Below, one piece after another: positions 24,060-37,089 of a stretch of DNA of 64,000 nt. Position numbers and translations under genes: made by a program. Source of the DNA: Tetrapyrgos nigripes (Eukaryota > Basidiomycota > Agaricomycetes > Agaricales > Campanellaceae); the NCBI GenBank assembly GCA_013368315.1, contig JAACJM010000065.1, forward strand, positions 186,001 to 250,000, given 5' to 3'. Each line of letters starts with the position of its first letter. The first letter of the stretch is position 1. Below the pieces are notes generated by a model. That model did not search any database. It saw nothing but the letters and a program-made list of their open reading frames with translations, and had not been told where the DNA came from.

Positions 24060-27000
24060 CTACTGCCCTGCGTATCGACTACACTGTAGTAGTATCCGCC
24101 AGTGAAGTTGAGTGGACGCAAATACACTTTGAATACGCTTACTTACCAACCAATGCATTTTCGCTGAAGCTTCTCAACGACTTCTCAATCAGAGTCAATG
24201 GAGTGCCGTCGACCGACCACTCGCTTGAGGTCCAGATCTTCCGTACTGGGCATGGGTGCAGGCTCCATCCTAATTGCAGTTGGTATTGGAACGAGGAAAT
24301 CCATGACAACGGGGTCAACTACAAATCTATCATTGCTTGTAGCGGGCGGTGGAACTGGGAAGCCATTGTGTCGTTGTGTTGATGATGATCCCAACACTGG
24401 AAAAGGAGGGTCTATTATAAGTAACTTGGATATGGGTATGTTGCAGTGCGCACCAGTTTTAGACCCAGCACTATCCTCCTGGTTTCTTTCAGGTGTCCTC
24501 CCTATATAAGAAGGGGCATCTCTACGAGGTCTGGGCAGGGAACATACCAGTCAATGTTGGAATCAAAACGCGTTGCACTGATCATCAGGACTCACTTCGA
24601 GTTGTGCGTACCACTGGCAGTCCTACTTCCCCGATCTGGCTCCGGTGTCTTCCTGCTAGGCGCATTCGGAGGATGCCAAATAGTGTATTCTCCAGGGATT
24701 ACCGGTGGCTCTGGCATACTTGGTTGCAAGTCTAAAGATTGGTAACCATCAGTCACTCGGACGTTTTCCACTCGCTCAAATACCAGACCTTCCGTACTGG
24801 ATGAACGTGCCTGCCAGGCGGGTCGTTGGAGAAAATTCATGACGACGGGGTCAACTACAGGTCTATCATTGCTTGTAGCGGGCGGTAAAACTGGGAAACC
24901 TTTTCGTCGCTGTATGGATGATCCCAATGCTTGAAAAGAGTCTATTAGAAGTAACTTGGACATGAGTATGTTGCAGTACGTACCAGGTTCATACCTAGCG
25001 TTGTTGTCCTGGCTTGTTCTCTCAGGTGTATCTCTACGGGGTCTGAGAATAGTAGTCAGCATTGATCGATGCAATACAGCACGTTTTGAGTCCATCAGAA
25101 CTTACTTTAAGCTGTGCGCACCACTGGCAGTCCTTTTCCCCCGATCTGGCTCCGGTGTTTTCTTGGCTGGCGCAGTTGGATTTCTTACGGGACGAAAACC
25201 ATGGTCTCCAGAGACCGGTGGCTCTGGCATACTTTCCTGCAAGTCTAAAGATTAACCATCAGTCATTTGGCCGTTTACCACTCGGTCAAATTCCAGACCT
25301 TCCGTATAAGGTGAAGGAGCCATTGCCGCGAGCGGCCTTGACACGAGAAAATCCATGACAACGGGGTCAACTAAAGGTCTATGGTAGCCTGTAGTGGGCG
25401 GTGAAACTGGGAAACCATTTTTTCGTTGTATGGATGATCCCAATGCTTGAAGAGTCTATTAGAAGCAACTTGGACATGAGTATGTTGCAGTGCGTACCAG
25501 GTTTAGGCCTAGCGCTGTTGTCCTGGTTTGTTCTCTCAGGTGTATCTCTACGGGGTCTGAGCATAGTAGTCAGCATTGATCGATGCAATACAACACGTTT
25601 GAGTCCATCAGAACTTACTTTAAGCTGTGCGTACCACTGGCAGTCCTTTTCCCCCGATCTGGCTCCGGTGTCTTCTTGGCTGGCGCAGTTGGATTTTTTA
25701 CGGGACGAAAACTATGCTCTCCAGAGATTACCGGTGGCTCTGGCATAATTTCATGCAAATCTGAAGATTAACCATCAGTCACTTGGTCGTTTACCACTCT
25801 GTCAAAATCCAGACCTTCCGTAGTGGGTGAAGGTGCCCGCCTGAGACTGGGCATTCGCTGGAGAAAATTCATGACAACGGGCTCAACTACAGGTCTATCA
25901 TTGCTTGTACTGGACGGTGAAACTGGGAAACCATTTTGTCGCTGTATGGATGATCCCAATGCTTAAAAAGAGTCTATTAGAAGCAACTTGGACATGGGTT
26001 GCAGTGCGTACCAGTCCTATTCCCTTGATTCTGTTTCAGCCAAACTATAGAGTTACAAGAAGATTACGCGCGTACCAGACGTGGGCAAGGTCCCTGAACC
26101 CCGATTCAACTCAGGTCTCCTCCTTGTAGCGGGACGGTCATGATCTCTAGGAAGCGGCGCGGGAACATTGGGCCACCCTGACGACTCGGGTACTAGATTC
26201 CAAAAATTTAGTAAAAATCAAATCAGAAAGCTGGAGCGTCTACTCTTCTCATTAAACTCTGCATTTCTTTTGGATGTGGACGAATCAATATCGAGAAGGA
26301 TATTCTCCAATGATTGTAAATATCGATTTCGAATCGTGATTGTGTCTGCATATGCCCAGAAACATTGGTCAAACAGCAGCGCTAGCATATATTGCTACTT
26401 ACTTTTATTAACGTGTACCATCCGGTGATTCATACCTTGCTTTCTTCCGAGCAACTCGCCCAAAAAATCTTGGACTCGGAATTGTACACTTGCTAATCTT
26501 GACCAGATCTTGAGGACTAGCCGAAGCGCTATCATCGCTGTGACCAACGCTCTCGCTATGCGCCCTTCCGCTAACCATACAATCGCCAACAACGCTGCTT
26601 GGAGAGTCCACAATGCGATGCTCAGCCATGCTGAAGGACCCGATAAGACAAGGATATACACAAGGCCAGACGTCACCCAGTGATATTTCATGATACTTGG
26701 ATCAAGATAAACAGTGGATAAAAAAGAAATGCACGACGCAGCACTGACGAAACTGGATGTCAGAGAAACAAGAAGAAGTATTCGAATTGAAGTTTGAGCT
26801 GTGTATTGATCGATTGCGAAAAGAGCAGAGACAGCTGCTGCAATGAGTCCGGCCTTTCAGCAATAAGTACTGTGAGCTGGTCAACGTTGGCATTGAAGAA
26901 CGAATACTCACAAGGACCCCTATAGCCCTGTAAGATTCTCTTAAACTATCATCAAGCATTTTCCAAGCCTTCAGTTCTCGCTCGCGATCGCGAGAGCCTG

Positions 27001-27396
27001 AACTTTTCCCTGTGTCTTCAGTATCATCTCGGAATCGTCCATCTGCGATGTCGTGGACAAGCCAAAGACGCGCCAGTATCTCCGAAGGGTGCCCAAGGTA
27101 GAGGAAATGGAAAACATAGTAAAGGGCTGCATCCAGGACAACTCTCAAAGGGCTGGGATTCCTCTCGATGGACTTCATGAGGGAAAATCGGGCGGGAATA
27201 GAGACAGTGCAGAGGAAACTTCATCAAGTTCGGAAAGCTTTCTATCAACCACAGCATGCCGCCTGACACTTAGTAAGTAGTGTCTACCGAACAAACCGTG
27301 ACAGTCGTGGGCAATCATCTGCTTGAGGATAAGCGCCGTATTGGAGACTTGGAGAAAGGATACTCCTCTGCTCACGTAATCATAGGTGAATCCCAA
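24060..27396 (-). pseudogene. multi-TM protein with repeated C-terminal exons, proximal copy
   Basis: Same architecture as 20963-23580. The membrane exons lie at about 27178-26920 (KSIERNPSPLRVVLDAALYYV) and 26860-26410 (GLIAAAVSALFAI; SGLVYILVLSGPSAWLS; ARALVTAMIALRLVLKIWS), then DTI.IRNRYLQSLEN near 26345 and a long array of cassette exons at 26030-24190. The 5' part differs: the Met corresponding to MALIFKQ is ACG here, and the frame must shift just before the SIERN exon near 27185. The 144-bp cassettes of the distal copy are absent, while there are more 515-bp cassettes. Unknown family. Either copy may be expressed as a shorter protein starting inside the membrane exon (KSIERN region). 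Confidence 0.5.
24190..26030. repeat. 515-bp exon-cassette tandem array, about 3.5 units
   Basis: The landmark aaagatt(a/g)..ccatcagtca occurs at about 24733, 25248 and 25763, exactly 515 bp apart, with a partial unit at 24190. On the minus strand each unit has three small exons with GT..AG introns: SIQRRKGFPVLPPATSNDRP.., then MPEPPVI.GE..PAKKTPEPDRG, then PRRDTPERT.QDN.AR. The units are much more alike than their flanks, as expected for recent expansion or gene conversion. Confidence 0.85.
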
Positions 27397-27503
27397 AACG
27401 TCATTAGTGGTTGTCTAAGTAGGTCTGTACGTATACATTTTATGGGTATTGAACAATAAAGAGTAGCATGCGCAAAAACCAAATCCCAAGGAACGATAAT
27501 CAA

Positions 27504-30311
27504 TCATCGACCATACGGATGATACCCATGTGAAGCCCGATTATTATTCCTCGTCGGTCCAGGTCCACCAACATTAGCTGCCATCCTGCCAAAGCCAGCA
27601 TTCATACCTCCCATTCCCGGCATTCCTCCCATTCCAGGTCTCATTCCCATTCCCATTCCCATGCCAGCACCCATACCGCCTGGTCCTCCTCCCATCATAT
27701 TTGCACCAGGCATAGCCGCCATACCTCCCATACCCGTCCCCATACCCATTCCCATTCCTGCTGCGCCCATGGGTCCCATTCCCAATCTCATGCCACCCAT
27801 ATTGCCACCGCCACCTGCACCACCTCCTCCAGCGCCTCCCATAGCCCCCATCCCACCCATCCCGTTCATACCCATATTCATACCATTCATACCGCCACCC
27901 ATACCACTCATACCACTCATACCGCCACCCATACCCATCATCATCGGGTTCATACCACTGTTCATGCCACCCATGTTGCCTCCCATCCCTCCCATACCCA
28001 TCATCATAGGATTCATACCGTTCATCCCATTCATGTTATTCATGCCACCACCACCCATACCACCACCCATCATCGGACTGGCAGCCGCTGCACCCATATT
28101 CCCCGTAGCTCCTGGCATCTGACCTTGATTCTGTCCCATAGGGCGCTGTTGGTTGAACATCATCCCCATCCCGCCCATACCCATTGCTCCCATATTCGCA
28201 CCCATACCCCCCATACCCATACCCATCGAATTCTGAGGTTGTATGAATGGTATCATAGGTTGCATTTGTTGACTTTGACCGGGGGTATTACTGTTGTTGT
28301 TCTTGTAGCTGTTGTCACGTCCACCACCACCACTTCCAGTTCCCATCCCCGACAGACTCGACATACTCAACGATGGCGAATTATTCCTGGTTAATTCTCG
28401 TTGACTCCTCGGTTGAGCTACTTTCACTTCAATCTGGACGTAAAAGACAAGCAACCATGTCAGTAACAATCTTCAAAGAAAATCAAATGATGACTTGTGA
28501 TTGCCAAGTAAAAAAGTTCCAAATATTCACCTGTTTATCATCCAACATCAAATTGACACCTTTCCCAACCAACTGCTCATTATTCGTTACATCCTCAAAT
28601 GTAACGAAACCAAACCCTTTCGATCTCCCAGAATCCCTATCCAACATCACCGTCGCATCAACCACCTTCCCATATGCCGAGAAGAACTCTTTCATCGATT
28701 CTGACGTCGTATTGGGTGAGAGCCCTCCGACAAAGTAGCGAGTATTTCGTAGGTGTTCTTCACGGGGTATGGCGCGTTTGGGGTCAATCTGATGCCAAGA
28801 GGCTGTTGAGTACACAAGACACGAGTGCACAGAGAGAAAGATCAACCACTCACAGATTTTCCATCAAGAAAATGCTCCTGCGCAACTACTGTGTTCACCG
28901 CATTGGGATCTTCAAAAGTGAGGAACGCAAATCCACGAGAAGTCCCTGAAGGGTCTCGCATAATCGTACAGGCGTCGACCTAATATGATGAACGACAACT
29001 CGAGGGAAAATTTTTTTTGATATACCTTGCCAAATTGCGAGAAATAATTCCTTAAACCTTCTGCTCAGGGCAACCCAACGCAATGAAAGAGAACGAAGGA
29101 AGGATAATGATTAGCGGTACGTATCGGTCAATCATATAGTAAAAGGACAGTATACCATCTGTTGTATCCCAATTGAGACCGCCAATGAACAGTTTGCTAG
29201 TGACGTTGAGCAGGCAGGTATCGAAATTGAGGTAGAGACGTAGAGAGTATCCGGGCAGTATATGGGGGGCAGAATGATACGAGGTTGTGAGGAAAGAGGA
29301 GACGTAAGATTAGAGAGAAGAGAGGACCAGGAATTGGAGGGAAGAAGGAAGTAAGGGTGAGTGAGCATAAGGCAGAGAGAGAGAGGAGTTGATCATTTTA
29401 GTTTTAGAAAAAAAAAAACCAAGACGATACGAATTAGTATACCGCAATAAGAAATAGATTGCAGAGACAAAAGAGATGAAGAGGGGGAAAAAAGAGGGAG
29501 CCAACTATCATCGTAAACGAGGTACGAGGTATACCGTATACCGTAAACGTAAGATGTGGTAGCTGACACTAGCAATATGCATCGACAAGTGTTCCATGAC
29601 AGCGGAATGGAAAAGCATATTATCCCGTCCCAATCGTCCAAGATAGTGTACGCGTCCGTGCAATGGGATATGCGTGCACACGGACATCTCTCCACCGTAT
29701 TTGCGCAAGCCAGACGAGTAATGGCATGATATAACACGAAAGAAAGGATCTCAGCTCACCCAGCATCATGCATTTCAGACGGTTTCTTGCCGAATACCGT
29801 GTCCCCGTTCACGGCCGAGCCGTCAAGGGTAGATATAGGCATAGGCTCCGTATGGCTCTGATTCCTCCGACGCGTCTGCTGGCGCTCTTGACTAGGCGTT
29901 TGAGTATACGCAGAAAACTGCTGGGCAATTTGAGCGGAATAGGATAGGGAGGGTGTTGAGTTGGAACTTTGAGATTGGGGTGTTGATCCGGAACCAGATC
30001 CGCTGGTCACTGGTTTGGCGGGGAGAGAAGTAGGTAGAGAGTTTTTGGATGAGGTTGATACTGAAGAGGTTTCGTGTTTTGTTTCGTCTGCTTCTGCTCC
30101 TACGTCTGCCTCCATGGCTGCTTCTGGTTCCTCTTGAGTGTCGACAGCTGTGGTATCTTCGGGGCTAGGTTCTGACACGGAAACCCCTGCTAACAAGTCA
30201 TTCTCGTCGTCACCGTATATATCTGTAAAAGATGAGCAGGTATTCTTGAAAGAAATATCAATGGACATTACCACCGTAGAGATCAGAGTCCAACGCTTCT
30301 GTTTTTGACAT
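27504..30311 (-). CDS. Hrp1/hnRNP-type RNA-binding protein, two RRMs, Met/Gly-rich tail
   Basis: Seven exons (30311-30272, 30222-29760, 29196-29156, 29060-29026, 28979-28854, 28788-28531, 28433-27504) give 1893 nt, 630 aa, fully in phase. The N-terminus is acidic (DIYGDDENDLLAG) then Ser/Thr/Gln-rich. RRM1: KLFIGGLNWDTT (RNP2), ..SRGFAFLTFED (RNP1). RRM2: RYFVGGLSPNTTSESMKEFF (RNP2), ..SKGFGFVTFED (RNP1). The aromatic RNP residues are present. The C-terminal 270 residues are a low-complexity GMGGM/NMGGM tail ending in a basic YHPYGR. This layout fits yeast Hrp1 (cleavage factor IB, 3'-end processing and mRNA export) and related hnRNPs; exact orthology is inferred. Intron 2 (29197-29759, 563 nt) is about ten times longer than the other introns here. 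Confidence 0.9.
29197..29759 (-). other. unusually long intron of the Hrp1-like gene
   Basis: Bounded by GTGAGC (29759) and ..CACTAG (29197) and required to keep phase between the acidic N-terminus and RRM1. The plus strand is purine-rich near 29290-29500, i.e. the intron RNA is pyrimidine-rich. No coding frame of note inside. Confidence 0.6.
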
Positions 30312-31070
30312 TGTCGCCGTCGTCGTTAGCGGTCAAGGATAAGGATGATGGCTAAACGTCACGTGAACTCTGCCAGCCTTCTTCCGTTTCCGAACCAGGG
30401 GCCAGAACTCTCCATGGAATGCGAGCCAAAGAGGGCGCTCACTTGTATTTTTCAATCAACATACCAGGTCCTACTCAACTCATGATTCTTGATCTTGCTC
30501 TGAGTACTAGTCCACATCAAAACCAACGAGCTGCCTCAGGCTGCCGTAGTGCTCTTAATGATCATTCAGCCCTGTAATCGTCTTTATTGCAGGCTGATAT
30601 ATACTTATTCATGGACTCGAATTCCTTTCTGGCCAGTGGGGTATTGACTCCTTGTTTATGAACTGACGCGACTCGCGCTTCACAATATGCCGTACTCTGT
30701 CTGGTTCCGCCTGGTTCCGCACAAACCCTCTCCTGCAGGAACAATGACCATACAAGACTTTACTACCCTATTTGCCTCAATTTCTCTGAAAAATGCGCGT
30801 TCAAGGTTGAAGATAATCATTCTTATCGCTTGTGATCGTTATCTGAAAATTTCTTGGAATTTTACACAAAGTCCTGCAAGAGGATTAATTCTCTAGTAGT
30901 TCTGCTTTTTGGCCCTGCAGCATCTTGAAACGCGTCTTGCTGTACAATAAAGATACTATTCCTGTTGTTATTGTTCAATGAAACAGAAATACTACTACAA
31001 GTAGTCTGTAATCCACGAGTCATCCGAGTTCTAGTAACATCAACGAAGTTATCCGGTCTGCATGCTCGCT
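30312..31070. other. intergenic region, no gene supported
   Basis: Upstream region of the Hrp1-like gene, then sequence without coding character. No repeat or RNA gene seen. Confidence 0.4.
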
Positions 31071-31503
<433 letters not shown>

Positions 31504-33368
31504 TTGTGCCAAGTTAGTGCTGGGGTTTGAATAGCAAGCCTCCGATATCACCGGTGATTGAGAAGGCCAAGAGAAGCTGTATCTGACAATGACTTCCGTT
31601 TCGATGAGACATAACTCGTCGCGAAACCGACATTACACAGACCGTGTCTCGAGGATACGAAGTCGTTTTCAATCTCAATGAGGAAGTAGGGACGTCCGTT
31701 ATGTATCCAGATTTCCGAGTCAGCCTGCTATACAGCTTGGGTTCATCGTGATACGAGGTGTCCCAAATGAGAGCTTCAGTTATCCCCGACTCCGGACCGA
31801 AGGGACAGGAGGAGGGACTGTCCAACCGAGTGGAGCTGCCGCCTCAGCCGAGGGGAGTTCGAATCTCACAGGAGATCTCCGTATGACAAATTAGTTCGGT
31901 TGCGTTCCACAACCTTCTATCGCCTTCCTTCTTTCCTCTAGCCTCTTGTACCGGTGTTTCCCCGCTGTCAACTTATCTCTTCCACCGCAACCATGATGCA
32001 CTTTTTCATTCTCGGTCGCGCTCTTTGTTTCCATCTTCTGTTTGAATTGCACAGATTTTTTCTGTCCCCTGAGGCCGGTCCTGGCTGCGAAATGCGCCGG
32101 CGCTGTAACTGGACTAAAACAGTTTGATCTGAAATAAAAGATGCCCCCGAAGTGATTCATGCAGCAGTTGTTGGTGCGCAATCTTTATATCGGGAGAGTG
32201 ATAAGTTGTAAACAGGTAAGTTTGCTCACCCATTCTCTAGTTGATATGCAATTAATGCAGATTTTTTCTAGTTTAACGATTTCCTGGCAAGGCTCATGCG
32301 AGGTACTGGTAGTGGTGCGTGGCATGGATGGCCGCTGTCTGAAATGAGAGTATTTGGTGAGGTCGAATGTCATTCATTTTACGGTACGTCTTTTGGTTTT
32401 CTTTCAAGAATGTTATTTGAACTGGTTGGGACGGACAGTGCATTTTCGTATGCAGCGTGGTCTGTCCCTACGGCCGTCGTCTACCGACTGGACAGCATTC
32501 GCTGCACGACTGGAAAGCATTCTATCGCCTTCCTTCTTTCCTCTAACTTCTTGTACCGTTATCGTGAGGTCTGAACCGAGTTCCGGTAACACATCTCGCA
32601 TCACCAGTCACTATCCACGTGGCGCCCTCCCTCCCCGTCGTCGTTACTTCCGACCGCGCCTTGACAACGCTAACACCGGTGCCCTGTACGCCTCTATCCC
32701 CAACACTCTCAGCGCCGCTCAGCCCTTAAATCTGATGCTGGCTTTATCTCAAAATCGAACGTTTCCTATTTCGTCGCAACGTGGCTCCTTTCGCCGACTT
32801 TCATTCGCTTTAACTGCTCTGGTGCGACTAGGTCGTTACCGTTCCTTGACTAGGTCAAGGTTTTTTTTTTTTGGCTGGCTTGGCCTGCCCCTCCGTGGTT
32901 TGATGTACCCACAAGACTGCGAATAATGTACAGGTGCGCAATGTATTTTTAGCGTCATTCCCTCCTTCTAACGGCCACTCCCTTTTCCAGTCGCATCCGC
33001 TTTGGTCAATCAGCATAAAGTCGACTTTCCGAAACCACCATGCGGCTGTGCAAAGAACGTTTTGCGTTCACTGGGAGAATTAACGCTCTACCTGGCTGTG
33101 TTCAACGCTGGTGTGCGACTTCTCTTTAATTGCGCGCACTGTTCTCGGTACAGTCACATGTGTATGGCTAGGTTGTCTTGTGCAAAAGGTTCAAACGCAC
33201 ACGGGCGTGCCTATACTACGTAACTGCAGCAAATCGTTTGCGCAACGACCTATTTATTCTACCATAGGTAAGTCCTTCTGCCCTTTACATCTACTACACT
33301 ATCTAACTGCTTATATCCATGATCTTCTGTTCCCGTATATCTTATCCCACCACACCCTGGTTTTATGA

Positions 33369-33760
33369 TTAAGGTCTTCCTCGTCCATCAGTGCATCCCT
33401 CCCCGTAATGCACTCTCATCAAAATCTCGAAGCAGTCATATCCAGAGCTTCGTGACAGCGCAACGTATAACGCAGTCAGTGTCAGTGCTCCAGGGACCTT
33501 CGCTATATCGACTATCACTGTCGTTATTGTCTGCTCTTGTGCTCGGTAATCTCTGAATGCATATGCCGCTGTCATCGGGTACTATGTCCGCTGCACTATC
33601 TTCTCGGATCCGTTGCACGACTCCCTTCTCCAGTCCCGGTAGCTGAGTCGCTCTAGTCTGGTGCAACTCCACCAAAATATACTTCGGCATACATTTTAGT
33701 CTTACCTCCGGCTCGTCACCGAACGATGGCTCTTGAGGTCGGTGCAACCTCTGTCATCTT
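33369..33760 (-). pseudogene. PIF1-like Helitron helicase C-terminal fragment
   Basis: Two frames carry text typical of the last helicase motifs of fungal PIF1-like/Helitron helicases: HRPQEPSFGDEPEVRLK and KYILVELHQTRATQLPGLE near 33747-33620, then AYAFRDYRAQEQTITTVIVDIAK and LTLTALYVALSRSSG near 33565-33440. The second has the usual FTDYRAQGQT and YVALSRSSG blocks, slightly changed. The frames differ by one base and there is no upstream helicase domain. This is a different helicase lineage from the one in the 34-44 kb element (which reads TGHFAQGQT and YVSASRATQ), on the opposite strand. Confidence 0.75.
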
Positions 33761-34038
33761 GGCCTCGACGTCGTGCGCTCAGCAGAGTTTGGTTTTGATG
33801 ACTTGTCGCGGAACAGTTTTTATTGATCGTGGTCTACGATTCCCTATGTACTCCTGTATTAGTTGAGATGTTCTGTAGTTCCCTTGCCTAGGTCGATATG
33901 TACTACTGCTTCTACTTAACCTGAGTTGGTTGCTTTGCGTGCTGGACACCTGGACACCTGGAATTTCCACCTTGTCTGCTTTCTACAGTCCCGCGCAAAA
34001 GCAAGCAAGGGTTTTGCCGATGCAGTCGGCCCTCTGGT

Positions 34039-34106
34039 AAGATAAGATAGGACCAAAAACCCTGGGCAAGAAATTTCTTTGCCCGGTGTTTTTGGTCTTA
34101 TCTATT
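34039..34106. repeat. imperfect inverted repeat, about 30-bp arms
   Basis: The left arm gataagataggaccaaaaa ccctgggcaagaaa pairs with the right arm tttctttgcccggtg tttttggtcttatc with a few mismatches and almost no loop. It sits directly before the inferred Helitron 5' end. It may be a small foldback element or a former transposon end. Confidence 0.7.
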
Positions 34107-34159
34107 TAGATAAAAAATGAAGGATCTTTCCGTATGACAAATTTGTTCTATGGTGTTCC

Positions 34160-37030
34160 ATGACGTTTTTCTCCAATCTTCTTTCCTCTCGTACTGTCAT
34201 GACCCTTCCCGATTCTCTTCGTCGAGCGGCTGCTGCGGGTCCTGTTTTCCTAGCGCTAACTGTTGAAAACCTTTGTCGATCACTGCAACAGCTATCTTTG
34301 CCAGATCTTCATTACATACACTCCCGCATTGACTACACTGTGCCGAATAAACAAGGAAAACGGTTGCGTGCTCTATCTATTGCGAAGTTTGTTGTCGAAA
34401 ACTTAGCGGTCACTGAAAGCTCTCTCTTACCGGCGCCTGCTGTGCATGACTACCATGCAAAGTGCATGTTTCTGGATCGACGACTTGGAGAAGGTTTTTG
34501 TCGAATGTTTGGAGAAAAGATGTTGTACACTATCATTCGCTCTGGAATCTATGACTACGATGGGCCCCAGCGTTGGCTTATTACGCATCAAGCGACTGAC
34601 TTCATCAAAAATTCATTCGAGTCTCAAGATGATCTGTCTCGACTCGTCATTTCAATTCCTGTGAATATGCGAGTCAAATATGATGATACCGAATACCATA
34701 TTCAGACGCAGGATTTTCGAGGTCAATCCAATTCTCTGTCTACCATCCTTTCCCGTTTCTTTACTGCACGTTTGAAAATCCTATTCAGTTTATCTGATGA
34801 CGATCTAGCTCAAGTTTTTTTGTTCTATTTTCCTGGTACTCAGCGCAACTCCTTTGATTTCGAGGATCGAGATACAGCGGTTCTGAAAATCCTGACTGGT
34901 ATCTTTGGCCCTATTACCGATATACTCTTTGATCATGCGACTTACGATGACTCATCGGATATGCAAGCGCTGCGCGTACCAACTTTTGATCAACCTGATC
35001 TATACAGACTAGATTATTTGCAGGAAAGACAGCGCTGGCCAGAATTCGTTCCTCTATCCACTATATTACATTGCTTATCTACCTACCGTCAAAAATCTGT
35101 CTACGTTTATCCTCGAACTTGCGGATGTTGCGCTTGTGACGATTCTGATTATTCTGGTGCCGATGTTCCTGTCAGCCAGATACCTTCGCTAACATTGTTA
35201 AAGTGTCGTGATCCTTTCATTCTTGCTCATGTTTCTCCAGAACGTTTTCAATATGTTGACCGATCCTTAAATGGAACTTTGCTAGAAAAAAAAAGTATCG
35301 TTCAAACTGACAAGGGTTTTACAATTTACCTATGTAAAGATTGTCACTCATCCCTTTTGAAGAGCAAGTTACCGGCGCTATCCCTTGTCAACTGTTTTTA
35401 CAGAGGGGAATTACCAGCGGATCTTCTTGCTTTGGACATCACATGGGCTGAGGAGATGGTTTGTGCCCTTTATCATACTACCGTCCTTGTTATCCGTCTG
35501 TATGGCTCTGTTGATGAGGATCAGCCTCGCGTTCTTCATGGAAATGCTTCTGCTTTTGAGCTGAACACAGTGTCTACTGCCAATGTGTTACCTTGGACAC
35601 CGAATGATCTGAATGGAACAATCAGCGTGGTTTTTGTAGGTCCCAAAAAAATGACCTTGCCGGAATTGCGGCAAATCAAACAATTGTACGTTCGCAGATC
35701 AGTGGTTTGGAAACTTTTGAATTTCTTCTTCCTTCATAACCGCTTGTATATGAACCTTCCTCCTCCATCCGCTGAAATTTTGAACATGTATCCAGAGAAT
35801 GACATCTTACCAGGACTTCAAGAACGTGTTATCTATGACCTCAAATCTGATGCTGCTTCAAATTTTGACCAAGAATCTTCGTCATTCTCTGAACATCCTA
35901 GCGCTCAGTTCATGAAGCCTGCCACAGCTGAATCTGAAACTGAACCCTTTTCAGAGTCTCGCCAAGCCATTTTGGAACGTCATGGTGTACATGATCCTGA
36001 ATGTACTAAAATCCCAGCTCGCTCAATGATTTCTTCAGCTTTGGCAAACATTAGAACAGACCGTGACAGATCTATTCCTGATCTTGCCATCCATCATAGC
36101 TACAGCTTCGTATCGGAGCACAACAATCCTGATCTGATTTGCGGCATGTTCCCTACCTTGTTTCCTCTAGGCGTAGGTGGTTTTGAGAATCGAGATCGCA
36201 AACCATATGTTGCCTTTGACAAGCAGGCTAACTACTACTTGGATTACCATGATCGCTCTTTTCGATACCACTACACCTTTCTTTTCGTGGTCTTCAACAT
36301 CATGCAACGCCGAATAGCTCACCTCCATGTTCATATGACGACAACTAGTCAATCGTTGTTTTCTGTTGCTAATACTTTTGCCTCTCTTTCATCCCAAAGC
36401 TTGGAGAAGTTGGCGAAAAGGATTGAAAAAGAAGGTTATCTCCAAACCATGTCACCTGAAGAAAAGCTTGGATTTCAATTACTGAGAAAAGTGAATACTG
36501 TAGCTGCTAGAATACCTGGCTCACAATCTGCCAAAGTCCACACAAGGAACGAAATACGTTCATATTTTGGTTATTTTGGCCTTCCACAGCTATTCTTTAC
36601 TTTCAATCCCTGTGCCGTCCACAGCCCTATTTTTCAGGTGATTTTTGGAGACAGATCTGTTAATCTCGATCAGATGTACCCAAAACTTGTATCCAGATAT
36701 GAACGTGCATGTCGAATTGCTCGTGATCCAGTTGCTGGTGCCGATTTCTTTCAATTTTCATTCCAAACTGCTTTCAGATATCTATTGGGGTGGGATTTTG
36801 ACAAACGCTGCTCTACAGAAGAGGGGGGAATTTTTGGCAAAATCAGGGCTTTCTATGGCACTCTAGAACACACTGAACGAGGTGAATTCCATGGTCACTT
36901 TGAAATCTTCTTGGTTGGTGGTCTAAACCCTACAGAGACACATGCAAAGATGCGGATTGACCCAACTTTTGAGCGCAGATTCTGTGACTTTTTTCGATCA
37001 GCTCATCTGGCATCACTTACCAAATATTGA
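34160..37030 (+). pseudogene. Helitron Rep N-terminal part (HUH endonuclease domain)
   Basis: A 956-codon frame. The N-terminal half has a Cys-rich CGCCACDDSD..C..C segment that could bind metal and a region like those preceding Helitron Rep domains. The Helitron helicase-like/Rep region starts at about residue 640 (NNPDLICGMFPTLFPLGVGGF). RNEIRSYFGYFGLPQLFFTFNP lies near residue 800 and the HUH metal-binding motif, EFHGHFEIFL, near residue 912. The frame ends at 37030 where the next residues should be LPNIEYRED; a one-base shift near 36985-37000, and two more before 37140, separate it from the next ORF. In an active element this nuclease nicks and joins single DNA strands by a Tyr-DNA bond. 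Confidence 0.85.
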
Positions 37031-37089
37031 ATATCGTGAAGATAAAAATGTCGAGCCCTGAAGTGAGAGACCCCCATTCCCCCTTCTAT

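Larger units (their letters stand above)
31504..34124. other. transposon-derived, non-coding stretch
   Basis: Contains a second copy of the putative Helitron 5' end at 31876 (TCTCCGTATGACAAATTAGTTC), an internal direct repeat (tctatcgccttccttctttcctcta at about 31916 and 32520), a degenerate helicase fragment on the minus strand (33369-33760) and an inverted repeat at 34039-34106. Plus-strand frames between 32159 and 33370 show no recognisable protein. Confidence 0.5.

Noticed and set aside
27661..28122. Long Pro/Ile-rich plus-strand frame
   Set aside because: Antisense shadow of the GMGGM repeats of the Hrp1-like protein.
31790..31875. tRNA-like stretch (ccgagtgg...gttcgaatct) resembling A and B boxes
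   Set aside because: The acceptor and anticodon arms do not pair and no complete cloverleaf could be drawn; at most a tRNA-derived relic.
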